This document shows positions 43,601-52,528 of a stretch of DNA of 64,000 nt, in pieces. The notes beneath the pieces are model-generated. The model was given only the letters and a program-made list of their open reading frames with translations. It was not told where the DNA came from and made no database searches. The stretch is taken from contig NZ_AP027141.1 in NCBI RefSeq assembly GCF_027943945.1, forward strand, positions 434,001 to 498,000, written 5' to 3'. The position numbers and the translations under genes are program-made. This stretch comes from Microbacterium terricola. GTDB lineage: Bacteria; Actinomycetota; Actinomycetes; Actinomycetales; Microbacteriaceae. Every line of letters starts with the position of its first letter. The first letter of the stretch is position 1.

Positions 43601-44212
43601 TCAGTCTGCCACAGCGGGGTTGGCCGCCACGGCCAGGCGCACCACGCGCACGACCTCATCGAGCGCCGGATCCAGCTGCGATGCCGACACCTGATACGTC
43701 TTCCACGAACGGCCGTACGGGTCGATCACGTCGTCGTCCGCCGGGTCGGCGGCCGGCTCGACGAGGCCGCGCTTGCCCGCCAGGAGAGCGGATGCTGCGC
43801 GCACCCGTTCTTCGTCGGTGTCGTGCGGGCGGGCAGCGGCGACGATCTCGTCGTCGCTGGTCGCGCGCGAGAGCCGCGCGAACTCGCGGATCGTGAAGGT
43901 CGACCGCAGCCGCGACGGCGCGAGCTCGGCGATGGCGCGGCGGTGCTCGCGCGTCATCGCGAGGATCAGGTCGGGGGTGGAGAGGTGCGCCTCGGTCAGG
44001 TACCGGGAGAGGTGCGCTCCGGTCTCGGCGGGATCGATGCCGCGGGCGAGCGCGAGATCGACAGCCTCCGGAGTCATCGGGGCCGACGGGAGCCCCCGGG
44101 TTCCCGCGCTCCGGACGTCGACGCCGAGGTCGGCCAGGCGCGCACGCAGGATGACCGCGGCCAGCGGCGACCGGCAGATGTTGCCGGTGCAGACGGTCAG
44201 GATCTCGAGCAC
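43601..44212 (-). CDS. Wzb-like low-molecular-weight protein tyrosine phosphatase
   Basis: This 203-residue enzyme has the P-loop VCTGNICRSP near the N-terminus (nucleophile C8, R14) and the general-acid aspartate in VIDPYGRS. It is longer than usual (about 150 residues) because of an inserted section near 100-150. It presumably dephosphorylates the Wzc tail encoded 52 bases downstream and so cycles capsule export. The GTG start has GAGGTGCGCT upstream. It opens the wzb-wzc-hypothetical operon and is divergent from the CPBP protease gene at 44278. Confidence 0.93.
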   Translation of the reverse strand: MLEILTVCTGNICRSPLAAVILRARLADLGVDVRSAGTRGLPSAPMTPEAVDLALARGIDPAETGAHLSRYLTEAHLSTPDLILAMTREHRRAIAELAPSRLRSTFTIREFARLSRATSDDEIVAAARPHDTDEERVRAASALLAGKRGLVEPAADPADDDVIDPYGRSWKTYQVSASQLDPALDEVVRVVRLAVAANPAVAD

Positions 44213-44277
44213 AGCGCACCTCGGGGCGGGGGATCAGGGCGGGGATCGGAGCGCGCACGGCCGGGTAACGTGGGGCC

Positions 44278-45132
44278 GTGCCAGATCAGCCTAGCGATGC
44301 CTCCGGTACGGGGGCTCAGGACGTTTCGTCTCGCGCAGGGCTGCGTGCGGGGCGGTCTGCTGACAAGGAGGCTCGCGGCGTTTCGTCTCGCTTCGCTCGC
44401 TCAACGGTCCGTGGGGCGGGGCGGACGGACTGGCGGCTCGGCGGACGCACGGTGCGCGGGTGGCGCGAGCTGCTGATCGCCTGGGCGCTGTTCAGCCTCG
44501 GAGCCGGAGTGCTCGCCGGGTTCACGATCCGCTGGCTGTGGCCGGCAGCATCCTGGTCGTCTCTGGCGAGCACGCTCGCCCTCTGGATCGGGATGCTGGT
44601 CCCCATCGTGATGGCGTTCAGCCGGTCGCGCCCGGTCGGCCTCCTGCGCCTGCGGCCGCTCGACCTTCTCTATGGCGTCGCGCTCGGCGTGTTCCTGCGC
44701 CTGTTCCAGGGATGGGTCGCGACGATGGCCGACGGCGGAGCGCCCTTCCCCACGTTCGCCACGATGGACGGCGCACTGCCGAGCTCGTGGTTCTGGCGCG
44801 AGGCCCTGCCCGCCGGCGTGATCGCCCCGGTGATCGAGGAGTTCTTCTTCCGCGCGGTGATCCTGGTGGCGATGTACACCGTGCTGCGACGCGGATTCGG
44901 CAAGATGACCGCCGGTCTCGCGGCGGCGCTGGTCTCCACCGCCCTCTTCGTCGTGCTGCACACCGTCAGCGGAACCCTCGGCATCGACGCGGTGGTCTCG
45001 CTGGGCGCCGTGGGCCTCACCTGCGCGGCGCTCGTGCTGCTCACCGGGCGCATCTGGGCCGCTGTCATCGTCCACGTCGTCTACAACTCGATGTATCTCC
45101 TGCTGGGCCTGGTCGGCACGTTCGCCGGATAG
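44278..45132 (+). CDS. CPBP-family intramembrane metalloprotease
   Basis: This 284-residue protein has about 60 hydrophilic N-terminal residues and then six to eight membrane helices. The CPBP/Abi signature is VIEEFFFRAVIL (EExxxR), with FVVLHTVSG and VHVVYNSMYL supplying the later catalytic histidines and asparagine. CPBP proteases cut within the membrane; some process prenylated proteins, others are bacteriocin-immunity proteins. The GTG start has TAACGT (44266-44271) six bases upstream, a leaderless arrangement. Part of the N-terminal tail (about residues 34-43, GVSSRFARST) comes from an in-frame interspersed repeat; a partial copy encodes residues 16-21. A surface-protein gene and a second CPBP gene follow. 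Confidence 0.88.
   Translation: MPDQPSDASGTGAQDVSSRAGLRAGRSADKEARGVSSRFARSTVRGAGRTDWRLGGRTVRGWRELLIAWALFSLGAGVLAGFTIRWLWPAASWSSLASTLALWIGMLVPIVMAFSRSRPVGLLRLRPLDLLYGVALGVFLRLFQGWVATMADGGAPFPTFATMDGALPSSWFWREALPAGVIAPVIEEFFFRAVILVAMYTVLRRGFGKMTAGLAAALVSTALFVVLHTVSGTLGIDAVVSLGAVGLTCAALVLLTGRIWAAVIVHVVYNSMYLLLGLVGTFAG
44323..44407 (+). repeat. Partial and full GTTTCGTCTCGC repeats inside a CPBP gene
   Basis: A partial copy starts at 44323 and a full copy at 44380, ending CTCGCTCAACG at about 44406. Both lie in the 5' coding part of the protease gene, before the first membrane helix, and do not break the frame. Confidence 0.78.
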
Positions 45133-45145
45133 CCCGACGGCCGTC

Positions 45146-45231
45146 TTGCGGCCGGCTTGCGCAGGTCTTGCGCCGCTTTTGCGGACGCCTCGCGGACGTT
45201 CCCGGATGCCGGGTTCCCGCGCCGATATGAT
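45146..45231 (+). promoter_or_regulatory. Four TTGCG boxes at exact 11-bp pitch and a TATGAT -10
   Basis: TTGCG starts at 45146, 45157, 45168 and 45179, with a one-mismatch TCGCG at 45190; every step is 11 bp. This is the arrangement bound by OmpR/PhoB-family dimers. TATGAT at 45226-45231 is a good -10 for the LPSTG surface protein gene at 45302. It is the longest of four such arrays in the window. Confidence 0.65.
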
Positions 45232-45301
45232 GAGCGATGCCGGCAGGGGCCGCACCCGAAATGCACCCCGACCCGGCACTCTTGGGGACTTGGGGATGGA
45301 C

Positions 45302-45862
45302 ATGCTGAAGAAGGCCTTCGCCGCGGCCGCCGTCGCGGCTGCGCTGACGCTGACCGGGGCGAGTGCGGCGACCGCCGCATCCGGCTATCCGGCCGCACCG
45401 CCCGTGTGCGAGGCGGTGCCGACCACGATCGCGGTGGGCGAGACCTCGACCATCACGTGCGTGTGGGTGGACGACGAACTCGACGGACGCACCGTGACGT
45501 TCTCGACGCAGGGCCCCGCCGTGCGCGACGACACCCTCTCGTCGCTCGTGTTCGCTTCGGAAAAGGGCAGCTCGAGCGCCACCGCACCCATCGCGGGCCG
45601 GACGGCGGCCGTGACGTTCACCGGTCCCGCCGAGCGGGTGTACCCGATCAGCGTGTCCTGGAGCGACGAGACCGAAGTCCTGCTCGAAGTCCCGATCACC
45701 GTGACCCAGGCCGCAGATGCCGGCCCGGACGCCGGGGCCGCGCTGCCCAGCACCGGTGGCACCGTGCCGACCGAGGCGCTCTGGATCGGCGTCGGTGCGG
45801 TCGGCCTCGGCGCGATCGCGGTCTACGCCGCTGTCGCCCGCCGCCGTCGCTCTCACCGCTGA
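45302..45862 (+). CDS. LPSTG-anchored surface protein
   Basis: This 186-residue protein has a signal peptide (MLKKAFAAAAVAAALTL to ATAAS), a short beta-rich mature domain starting GYPAAPPVC with two cysteines, and a C-terminal sorting signal: LPSTG, a hydrophobic stretch, then ARRRRSHR. It resembles the YPPS proteins at 1-350 and 5754-6305 in plan. An in-frame ATG at 45296 is an alternative start; TTGGGGACTTGGGGA lies directly upstream and the second TGGGGA fits 45302 best. The promoter region carries the TTGCG array. It is flanked by two CPBP protease genes on the same strand, which may act on it or on its sorting remnant, though this is an inference. Confidence 0.88.
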   Translation: MLKKAFAAAAVAAALTLTGASAATAASGYPAAPPVCEAVPTTIAVGETSTITCVWVDDELDGRTVTFSTQGPAVRDDTLSSLVFASEKGSSSATAPIAGRTAAVTFTGPAERVYPISVSWSDETEVLLEVPITVTQAADAGPDAGAALPSTGGTVPTEALWIGVGAVGLGAIAVYAAVARRRRSHR

Positions 45863-45878
45863 CGTCTGCTCTCGGGGA

Positions 45879-46580
45879 GTGACCGCGTACTCACGACCCT
45901 GGGTCGCCCTCGGAATCGCCGGGTCGGCGCTCGTGGGCGTACTCCTCCTGGTCGGCGGCCTTGAGGGCGTCATGGCGTCGTGGGGCCTCGCTCCCCTGGC
46001 GACCGTGCTCATCGACCTCGTCATCATGACCGTGCCGCTGCTGGTCGCGGTCATCGCAGCCGGGGTCATCGCCGGCGGCGGCGAGCCCAGGGGACCGGAG
46101 CGCGTCCACGACTGGGTGCGCGCCGTCGGTCTGCGCGCCTGGCGCGGAAGCGACCTGCTGCTCGGCATCGCCGTCGCACTGATCGCGCGGGCGCTGGTCG
46201 AGCTCATCGCGCCCACGAGCGGGTCGCTCGGCGGCGGGTTTGCGCCGACGGCCCCTGTCGTGATCGCCGCCGTCGCGGCGGTCGTCGTCTCTCCGGTCGT
46301 CGAGGAGCTGTTCTTCCGCGGGCTCGTGCAGCGGGCGCTCGCGGACGGGCTGGGCCGGGCGGGGCGGGTGGCAGCATCCGCCGTCGCGATCGCGGTCTCG
46401 ACCGGTGCATTCGTGCTCCTGCACGTGCTCGCCGGGGGAGCGGGCCTCGGCGTGATCGCCGCGACGCTGGCCGTCGGCATCGGCTGCGGGGTGCTCACCG
46501 CCGTCACCGGACGCCTCGGCGGAGCGATCGTCGCGCACGTCCTCTTCAACGCGGCCGGCATCGCGCTGCTCATCTGGTGA
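45879..46580 (+). CDS. CPBP-family intramembrane metalloprotease
   Basis: This 233-residue membrane protein has about seven helices and the CPBP signature VVEELFFRGLVQRAL (EExxxR), with HVLAGG and AHVLFNAAGIALL supplying later catalytic residues. The GTG start is 16 bases after the surface-protein stop. A ribosome binding site is unclear because GGGGA directly abuts the start, so the exact start is uncertain. It is a second, diverged CPBP gene beside the one at 44278. It has no repeat-derived tail. Confidence 0.85.
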   Translation: MTAYSRPWVALGIAGSALVGVLLLVGGLEGVMASWGLAPLATVLIDLVIMTVPLLVAVIAAGVIAGGGEPRGPERVHDWVRAVGLRAWRGSDLLLGIAVALIARALVELIAPTSGSLGGGFAPTAPVVIAAVAAVVVSPVVEELFFRGLVQRALADGLGRAGRVAASAVAIAVSTGAFVLLHVLAGGAGLGVIAATLAVGIGCGVLTAVTGRLGGAIVAHVLFNAAGIALLIW

Positions 46581-46601
46581 GCGGATGCCGTCCCGAGCGG
46601 T

Positions 46602-46630
46602 TTGGCCGCAGCATCCCGATGACGTAGACT
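46602..46630 (+). promoter_or_regulatory. Promoter of the rplM-rpsI operon
   Basis: TTGGCC (46602-46607) and TAGACT (46625-46630) are 17 bases apart. Transcription from here would give a leader of roughly 180 bases before rplM, and that leader contains the interspersed repeat at 46704. Confidence 0.55.
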
Positions 46631-46703
46631 TGATCTTTGGTGTCCGGCTCAGCTGACCCGGCACCGCGAACGTGAGCCCTCCACTGGCGTGTTGGCTCGA
46701 TCC

Positions 46704-46730
46704 GTTTCGTCTCGCTTCGCTCGCTCAACG
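46704..46730 (+). repeat. GTTTCGTCTCGC repeat in the rplM leader
   Basis: A full copy (GTTTCGTCTCGC...GCTCAACG) lies between the rplM promoter and the rplM start codon, so it should be transcribed as part of the 5' untranslated region. Confidence 0.85.
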
Positions 46731-46816
46731 AGCGGCGGGAGACGGCGTGATCGAAGACAACCACCCCGGAGTGGGATTCACGAACCTCTCCGTTCGATCA
46801 AGAAAGCAGCACTACT

Positions 46817-47263
46817 GTGACGCGCACTTACTCCCCCAAGGCTGGCGAAGCCCAGCGCGAGTGGCTCATCATCGACGCGACCGACGTCGTCCTGGGCCGT
46901 CTCGCCTCGCACGCGGCAGCACTCCTCCGCGGCAAGCACAAGGCCACCTTCGCGAACCACCTCGACAGCGGTGACTTCGTCATCATCGTCAACGCCGGCA
47001 AGGTCGCGCTGACGGGCCAGAAGCTCGAGCAGAAGAAGGCCTACCGCCACTCGGGTTACCCGGGCGGCCTCAAGTCGGTCACCTACTCCGAGTTCCTCGA
47101 CAAGAACCCGGCTCGCGCCGTCGAGAAGGCCGTCCGCGGCATGCTCCCCAAGAACAGCCTGGGCCGCCAGCAGCTGACGAAGCTCAAGGTGTACGCCGGT
47201 GCCGAGCACCCGCACGCCGCGCAGCAGCCCAAGACGTACACCCTCGACCAGGTCGCCCAGTAA
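46817..47263 (+). CDS. rplM: 50S ribosomal protein L13
   Basis: This 148-residue protein is an early-assembling component of the large ribosomal subunit that binds 23S rRNA. The family signature is [16 protein letters not shown] near the start, then [29 protein letters not shown] and VRGMLPKN. The start is a GTG with GAAAG upstream. It is followed after 27 bases by rpsI, the usual pairing. Confidence 0.98.
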   Translation: MTRTYSPKAGEAQREWLIIDATDVVLGRLASHAAALLRGKHKATFANHLDSGDFVIIVNAGKVALTGQKLEQKKAYRHSGYPGGLKSVTYSEFLDKNPARAVEKAVRGMLPKNSLGRQQLTKLKVYAGAEHPHAAQQPKTYTLDQVAQ

Positions 47264-47290
47264 GCGCCGGACTGACTTAAGGACATACTC

Positions 47291-47770
47291 GTGGCGAACA
47301 TCGAAGAAACCGCTCCCCAGAACTACTCCACCGAGACCCCGGCCGCTGAGACCGCCGTGGCCGCCGAGCGCCCCGTGCTCTCGGTTCCCGGTGCAGCTGT
47401 CGGCCGCCGCAAGGAGGCGATCGCCCGCGTGCGCCTCGTCCCCGGCACCGGCGTCATCACCATCAACGGCCGCACGTTCGAGGACTACTTCCCGAACAAG
47501 CTGCACCAGCAGCTCGTGACCGACCCCTTCACCATCCTCAACCTGACCGGTGCGTACGACGTGATCGCGCGCATCTCGGGCGGTGGCCCCTCGGGCCAGG
47601 CCGGTGCACTGCGTCTGGGCATCGCCCGCTCGCTGAACGGCATCGACGAGGAGAACAACCGTCCGACCCTGAAGAAGGCCGGCTTCCTCTCGCGCGACGC
47701 GCGCATCAAGGAGCGCAAGAAGGCCGGTCTCAAGAAGGCCCGCAAGGCTCCTCAGTACTCGAAGCGCTAA
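47291..47770 (+). CDS. rpsI: 30S ribosomal protein S9
   Basis: This 159-residue protein binds 16S rRNA near the P site; the C-terminal arginine of the tail contacts tRNA. It has an acidic/alanine-rich N-terminal extension of about 35 residues common in actinobacteria, then [45 protein letters not shown] and the lysine-rich C-terminus ending APQYSKR. The GTG start has AAGGA upstream. Eight bases separate its stop from glmM. Confidence 0.98.
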   Translation: MANIEETAPQNYSTETPAAETAVAAERPVLSVPGAAVGRRKEAIARVRLVPGTGVITINGRTFEDYFPNKLHQQLVTDPFTILNLTGAYDVIARISGGGPSGQAGALRLGIARSLNGIDEENNRPTLKKAGFLSRDARIKERKKAGLKKARKAPQYSKR

Positions 47771-47778
47771 ACGCTTCA

Positions 47779-49137
47779 ATGGCGCTGTTCGGAACGGACG
47801 GTGTGCGGGGCCTCGCAAATGGCTCACTCACCGCCGATCTCGCGCTCACCCTGGCCCAGGCGACTGCTGTCGTCCTGGGCCAGGGCCGTACTGCGGAGGC
47901 TCGTCGCGCCGCAGGCAGGCGGCTCACCGCCGTCGTCGCCCGCGACCCCCGCATCTCGGGGCACTTCCTCTCGGCCGCGGTCGAGGCGGGCCTGGCCTCC
48001 TCCGGCGTCGACGTGCTCGATGCCGGCACCATCCCGACGCCCGCAGCCGCGTTCCTCGTGGCCGACGTCGACGCCGACTTCGGCGTGATGATCTCGGCCT
48101 CGCACAACCCGGCGCCCGACAACGGCATCAAGATCTTCGCCCGGGGCGGCGTCAAGCTCCCCGACGTGGTCGAGCAGCGCATCGAAGCGGCGCTCGACCG
48201 GCCCAAGCTCCAGCCCACCGGCGGCGACGTGGGACGCATCCGCCGTTTCGCGGATGCCGAAGACCGGTACGTCGTGCACCTGCTGGGCTCCCTGCCCCAC
48301 CGTCTCGACGGGCTGCATGTGGTGCTCGACTGCGCGAACGGCGCAGCATCCGGCGTCTCGCCGGAGACGTTCAAGGACGCCGGGGCCAAGGTCACCGTCA
48401 TCGGCGCCGACCCGGACGGACTCAACATCAACGACGGCGTCGGCTCGACGCACCTCGACACGCTCGCGGCCACGGTCGTGGCGGTCGGGGCCGACCTCGG
48501 CATCGCCCACGACGGCGACGCCGACCGCTGCCTCGCGGTGGATGCGTCCGGCACCGTCGTCGACGGCGACCAGATCATGGCCATCCTCGCGATCGCGATG
48601 AAGTCGCGCGGAGAGCTCGTCGACGACACGCTCGTCGCGACTGTGATGAGCAACCTCGGCCTGCACAGGGCGATGGATGCTGCCGGCATCCGCCTGCTGC
48701 AGACCGCCGTCGGCGACCGGTACGTGCTCGAGGCGATGAACGAGGGCGGCTACTCGCTCGGCGGTGAGCAGTCGGGCCACGTCATCATGTCACGCTTCGC
48801 CACCACAGGCGACGGCGTGCTCACCGGACTGCACCTGGCCGCAGAGATGGCCCGCCGGCGCAAGACGCTGGCCGAGCTCGCGTCGGTCATGACCGTGTAT
48901 CCGCAGGTGCTCCTGAACGTGCCCGATGTCGACCGCGACCGCGCGTCGACCGATGAGGGTGTGCTCGCGGCCGTGGCTGCGGCCGAGGCCGCCCTCGGCG
49001 ACTCCGGTCGGGTGCTGCTGCGCCCCTCGGGCACCGAGCCGGTCGTGCGCGTGATGGTCGAGGCGGTGTCGTCCGCGGAGGCGCAGCGTGTCGCCGACGA
49101 ACTCGCCGCCGTCGTGCGGGAGCGCCTCGCGCTGTAG
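47779..49137 (+). CDS. glmM: Phosphoglucosamine mutase
   Basis: This 452-residue enzyme converts glucosamine-6-phosphate to glucosamine-1-phosphate for UDP-GlcNAc and so for peptidoglycan. It begins [11 protein letters not shown]; the phosphoserine loop is [11 protein letters not shown] (S108), the metal site is DGDADRC, and the sugar-binding loop is GGEQSGHVI. The phosphate-binding [10 protein letters not shown] is near the C-terminus. Translation is probably coupled to rpsI eight bases upstream. It works in the same pathway as glmS at 52529. Confidence 0.97.
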   Translation: MALFGTDGVRGLANGSLTADLALTLAQATAVVLGQGRTAEARRAAGRRLTAVVARDPRISGHFLSAAVEAGLASSGVDVLDAGTIPTPAAAFLVADVDADFGVMISASHNPAPDNGIKIFARGGVKLPDVVEQRIEAALDRPKLQPTGGDVGRIRRFADAEDRYVVHLLGSLPHRLDGLHVVLDCANGAASGVSPETFKDAGAKVTVIGADPDGLNINDGVGSTHLDTLAATVVAVGADLGIAHDGDADRCLAVDASGTVVDGDQIMAILAIAMKSRGELVDDTLVATVMSNLGLHRAMDAAGIRLLQTAVGDRYVLEAMNEGGYSLGGEQSGHVIMSRFATTGDGVLTGLHLAAEMARRRKTLAELASVMTVYPQVLLNVPDVDRDRASTDEGVLAAVAAAEAALGDSGRVLLRPSGTEPVVRVMVEAVSSAEAQRVADELAAVVRERLAL

Positions 49138-49296
49138 CGCGCCGGAACCCGGCATCGGCTGGGAGGTGTCAGGGAGAACCCGGTGCATTCCGTGCCGGGC
49201 ATGGGGTAGGGCATACGCTGACGACAACAGCGATCGGCATCCGCCTTTGGCTTCACCTCCGCCCTGACGGGCGTGATGGAACGGCCTGGTGTTCGG

Positions 49297-50397
49297 ATGT
49301 CGACAGCCACTTCCACCCTCGGCGCCGTGCGCCAGACGTATGCGCGGACCGACAGCTTCCCGCACATGACCAAGGCGTACACCGAGGTGTCGCAGGTGGT
49401 GAAGGAGTCCGGGCTGCTGAACCGCGCGCGGATGTTCTACGTCTTCGTCGGCATCGCGCTGGCACTCGCGTTCGGCGGCGCGGTCACCGGGTTCATCCTG
49501 CTGGGCGACACCTGGTACCAGCTGCTGATGGCCGGCGCTCTCGGACTGATCCTCACGCAGGCGGCGTTCCTCGCCCATGAGGCGGCCCACAAGCAGATCC
49601 TCTCCACCGGGCCCGCGAACGAGCGGCTGGGTCGCATCCTCGCCGCCGGCGTGGTGGGCATCAGCCTGTCGTGGTGGAACGCGAAGCACTCCCGACACCA
49701 CGCGAACCCGAACGCGGTCGGCAAGGACCCCGACATCGAGGTCGACACGATCCGCTTCCTCGAAGAGGACGCCGCGAAGGTGAAGGGGCCGATGCGGCTG
49801 ATCACCGAGCGTCAGGGCTGGCTGTTCTTCCCCCTGCTCACCCTCGAGGGCCTCAACCTGCACGCACTCGGTCTCAAGCACCTGTTCTCGCGCGGCAAGG
49901 TCAAGGGCCGCTGGCTCGAGCTCGGACTCATCGCCCTCCACTTCACCGTGCTGTTCGGCGCGGTGTTCTGGCTGCTGCCCCTGGGCATGGCCTTCGCATT
50001 CATCGGCGTGCAGATGGCCGTCTTCGGCGTCTACATGGGTGCATCGTTCGCCCCAAACCACAAGGGCATGCCGATCATCGCGCACGACGCCAAGCTCGAC
50101 TTCTTCACCAAGCAGGTGCGCACCTCGCGCAACATCTCCGGCGGCTGGTGGGCCACGTGGCTCATGGGCGGGCTCAACTACCAGGTCGAGCACCACCTGT
50201 TCCCGAACATGCCGCGACCGCACCTGGCCAAGGCCCGCGAGATCGTGCGCGAGCACTGCCGCACCCTGAACGTTCCTTACACCGAGACCACGCTCGTGCA
50301 GTCGTACGGCATCGTGATCAGGTACCTGAACCGCGTCGGCCTGGCCGCGCGCGACCCGTTCGACTGCCCCGCCGCGGGTCAGCTGCGCCGGGTCTGA
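49297..50397 (+). CDS. Membrane fatty acid desaturase
   Basis: This 366-residue integral membrane di-iron enzyme introduces a double bond into fatty acyl chains. The three histidine boxes are HEAAHK, HSRHH and QVEHHLFPN, with helices between them. The start is uncertain: MSTATSTL (49297) looks best by protein context; a GTG at 49273 and an ATG at 49276 are in frame, but no position has a strong ribosome binding site. TACGCT near 49214 may be part of a promoter. It stands alone between glmM and the convergent Ppx/GppA gene. Such enzymes often respond to cold, but no regulator gene is adjacent. Confidence 0.9.
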   Translation: MSTATSTLGAVRQTYARTDSFPHMTKAYTEVSQVVKESGLLNRARMFYVFVGIALALAFGGAVTGFILLGDTWYQLLMAGALGLILTQAAFLAHEAAHKQILSTGPANERLGRILAAGVVGISLSWWNAKHSRHHANPNAVGKDPDIEVDTIRFLEEDAAKVKGPMRLITERQGWLFFPLLTLEGLNLHALGLKHLFSRGKVKGRWLELGLIALHFTVLFGAVFWLLPLGMAFAFIGVQMAVFGVYMGASFAPNHKGMPIIAHDAKLDFFTKQVRTSRNISGGWWATWLMGGLNYQVEHHLFPNMPRPHLAKAREIVREHCRTLNVPYTETTLVQSYGIVIRYLNRVGLAARDPFDCPAAGQLRRV

Positions 50398-50401
50398 GTC
50401 C

Positions 50402-51343
50402 TCAGGCGTCCGCCTGCCAGGCGAGCGATTCGCTGTAGCGCAGCAGGACGCCTTCACGCAGCGCCCACGGGCTCACCTCGAGCTCCTCGACCTCCAGCGT
50501 CTCCATCGCGGTGTGCAGCACGACGGCCGCGGCGACGATCTGGAAGGTCCGGTCGGCGGTGATCCCCGGCAGCTCCTGCCGCGCTGAGGCGGGCAGGCGG
50601 GCGAGCCGCGGAATCCACGAGCCGAGCGCCGCGCGCGGCAGCAGCATCCGGTCCGATCCGGACCAGCCGGGGGCGTTGTAGCCGACGAGCTTCGCGAGCG
50701 AGCGGATCGCCTTGCTGGAGCCGGCCACATGGTCGGGCCGGGCCAGCGCGCCGAACGACGCGGCGACCGGGGCCAGCACTTCGCGCGCGTGCTCACGGAG
50801 TCGCCCCACGGCTTCCTCGCCGGGCGGGTCGTCCGGCAGGTACTCGATCGTCGAGCGGCCCGCGCCGAGCGGGACGGATGCTGCGGCCTCCGGCAGCTCG
50901 TCGGCACCGGCCGCGATCTCGAGCGACCCTCCGCCGATGTCGAACAACAGGATCTGGCCGGCCGACCAGCCGAACCAGCGGCGCACCGCGAGGAACGTGA
51001 ACCGTGCCTCGGTCTCGCCGCCGAGCACCTGCAGGCTCTGCCCGAGGGCCGCTTCGATGCGCGCGATCACCTCGGCGCCGTTCTTCGCCTCGCGCACTGC
51101 GCTGGTCGCGGTCGCCAGAAGCTCGTCGACGTTCTCCTTGGCGACGACCTCGCGGGCCGTCGTCACGGCCTGCTCGAGCGCCTGCACGCCCTCCTCGCTG
51201 ATCGAGCCGTCCGGCTCGAGGTAGCGCATCAGGCGCAGAACGCTGCGCTGGCTGGACTGCGCGAGCGGGCGACCTCCCGGCCTCATGTCGGCGACAAGCA
51301 GGTGGACGGTGTTCGACCCGATGTCGAGGACTCCCAGGCGCAC
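50402..51343 (-). CDS. Ppx/GppA phosphatase family protein
   Basis: This 313-residue protein has the ASKHA-fold motifs of exopolyphosphatases and pppGpp phosphatases: LDIGSNTVHLLVAD at the start and ILLFDIGGGSLEIAAG near 150. It lacks the extra C-terminal domains of longer Ppx proteins, which is normal for the short actinobacterial form. The GTG start has TAGCCT (51355-51350) six bases upstream and no ribosome binding site, so the transcript is probably leaderless. It is divergent from coaA, which has the same kind of start, 84 bases away. Confidence 0.92.
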   Translation of the reverse strand: MRLGVLDIGSNTVHLLVADMRPGGRPLAQSSQRSVLRLMRYLEPDGSISEEGVQALEQAVTTAREVVAKENVDELLATATSAVREAKNGAEVIARIEAALGQSLQVLGGETEARFTFLAVRRWFGWSAGQILLFDIGGGSLEIAAGADELPEAAASVPLGAGRSTIEYLPDDPPGEEAVGRLREHAREVLAPVAASFGALARPDHVAGSSKAIRSLAKLVGYNAPGWSGSDRMLLPRAALGSWIPRLARLPASARQELPGITADRTFQIVAAAVVLHTAMETLEVEELEVSPWALREGVLLRYSESLAWQADA

Positions 51344-51349
51344 GGGTCG

Positions 51350-51420
51350 AGGCTATCGTGCCGGCGACCGCATCCGTCAGGGAAAGACGTGCGGGACGAG
51401 CGCGACTGCCCAGATACGAT
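51350..51420. promoter_or_regulatory. Divergent leaderless promoters
   Basis: TAGCCT (51355-51350, minus) is six bases from the Ppx/GppA start, and TACGAT (51415-51420, plus) is seven bases from the coaA start. Neither gene has a ribosome binding site, so both messages probably begin at or near the start codon. Confidence 0.55.
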
Positions 51421-51427
51421 GGGCGGG

Positions 51428-52372
51428 ATGTCCGCAGATGAGACCCCGCTCGATGCCGAGCTGTATCGCCGGATCGACCGTGACGACTGGGCGCGGCTGG
51501 CTGCGGGGTCTGCCCAGCCGCTGACCGAGACCGAGATTGTGCAGCTGCGCGGACTCGGCGACCGGCTCGACATCGCCGAGGTGCGCGATGTGTACCTGCC
51601 GCTGAGCCAGCTCCTCAGCCGCTACGCCACCGCGACCAAGCGACTCGGTGCCGAGACGGCCGAGTTCCTCGGGGAGCCGGACACGACCACGCCCTTCGTG
51701 ATCGCGGTGGCCGGGTCGGTGGCGGTCGGCAAGTCGACGATCGCCCGCCTGCTGCGCGAGCTCGTGTCGCGCTGGCCCGGCACGCCCCGGGTGGAGCTGG
51801 TGACCACCGACGGGTTCCTCTACCCGAACGCCGAGCTCGAGCGCCGGGGGCTCATGGAGCGCAAGGGCTTCCCGGAGTCGTACGACCGGCGGGCGCTCGT
51901 ACAGTTCCTCTCCGACGTGAAGAGCGGGGCCCCCGAGGTGCGCGCTCCCTACTACTCGCACATGCGGTACGACATCGTGCCCGACGCGCAGATCACGGTC
52001 CGGCGGCCGGATGTCGTGATCGTCGAGGGCCTCAACGTGCTGCACCCGCCGCCGGTGCCGCACGACGTGGCCGTCAGCGACCTGATCGACTTCTCCATCT
52101 ACGTCGACGCCGACCCGGAGCACATCGCCCAGTGGTTCGTGGACCGGTTCCTGGCGCTGCGCCAGGGGGCGTTCACGAACCCGAACTCGTTCTTCCGGGT
52201 GTTCGCCGACATCACCGACGAGGAGGCCGTGCAGATGGCCCTCGGCTTCTGGAACGACATCAACCTGCCGAACCTCATCGAGAACGTGCAGCCCACCAAG
52301 CACCGCGCGACGCTCGTGCTGCGCAAGGCCGCCGACCACGCCGTCGACAGGGTGCTGCTGCGCAAGCTCTGA
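51428..52372 (+). CDS. coaA: Pantothenate kinase, type I
   Basis: This 314-residue enzyme phosphorylates pantothenate, the first step of coenzyme A synthesis. The P-loop is GSVAVGKSTIAR, followed by TTDGFLYPNAEL, RKGFPESYD, YSHMRYDIVPD and IVEGLNVLHPP, all characteristic of type I (CoaA). NSFFRVFADI and LPNLIENVQPTKHRA are the usual C-terminal segments. The ATG is seven bases after TACGAT. An in-frame ATG nine bases upstream would overlap that -10 and is not favoured. Confidence 0.97.
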   Translation: MSADETPLDAELYRRIDRDDWARLAAGSAQPLTETEIVQLRGLGDRLDIAEVRDVYLPLSQLLSRYATATKRLGAETAEFLGEPDTTTPFVIAVAGSVAVGKSTIARLLRELVSRWPGTPRVELVTTDGFLYPNAELERRGLMERKGFPESYDRRALVQFLSDVKSGAPEVRAPYYSHMRYDIVPDAQITVRRPDVVIVEGLNVLHPPPVPHDVAVSDLIDFSIYVDADPEHIAQWFVDRFLALRQGAFTNPNSFFRVFADITDEEAVQMALGFWNDINLPNLIENVQPTKHRATLVLRKAADHAVDRVLLRKL

Positions 52373-52528
52373 GGTGGCTGGCGTCTCGGCCCCGGCCCGA
52401 TTACGGACGGGACACGCCGTGGCGGCTCCGACCGAAGCGGCGCGTCGCGACCGTAAACGGTGAGGGGCAGCATCCGCTCCCACGTTTGTTCGGGCATCTC
52501 TCAAACCCCCGCGCCTACCATTGACGGC

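Noticed and set aside
49179..49199. CCCGG/CCGGG hairpin after glmM
   Set aside because: The stem needs a two-base bulge and has no U-tract, so it is not called.
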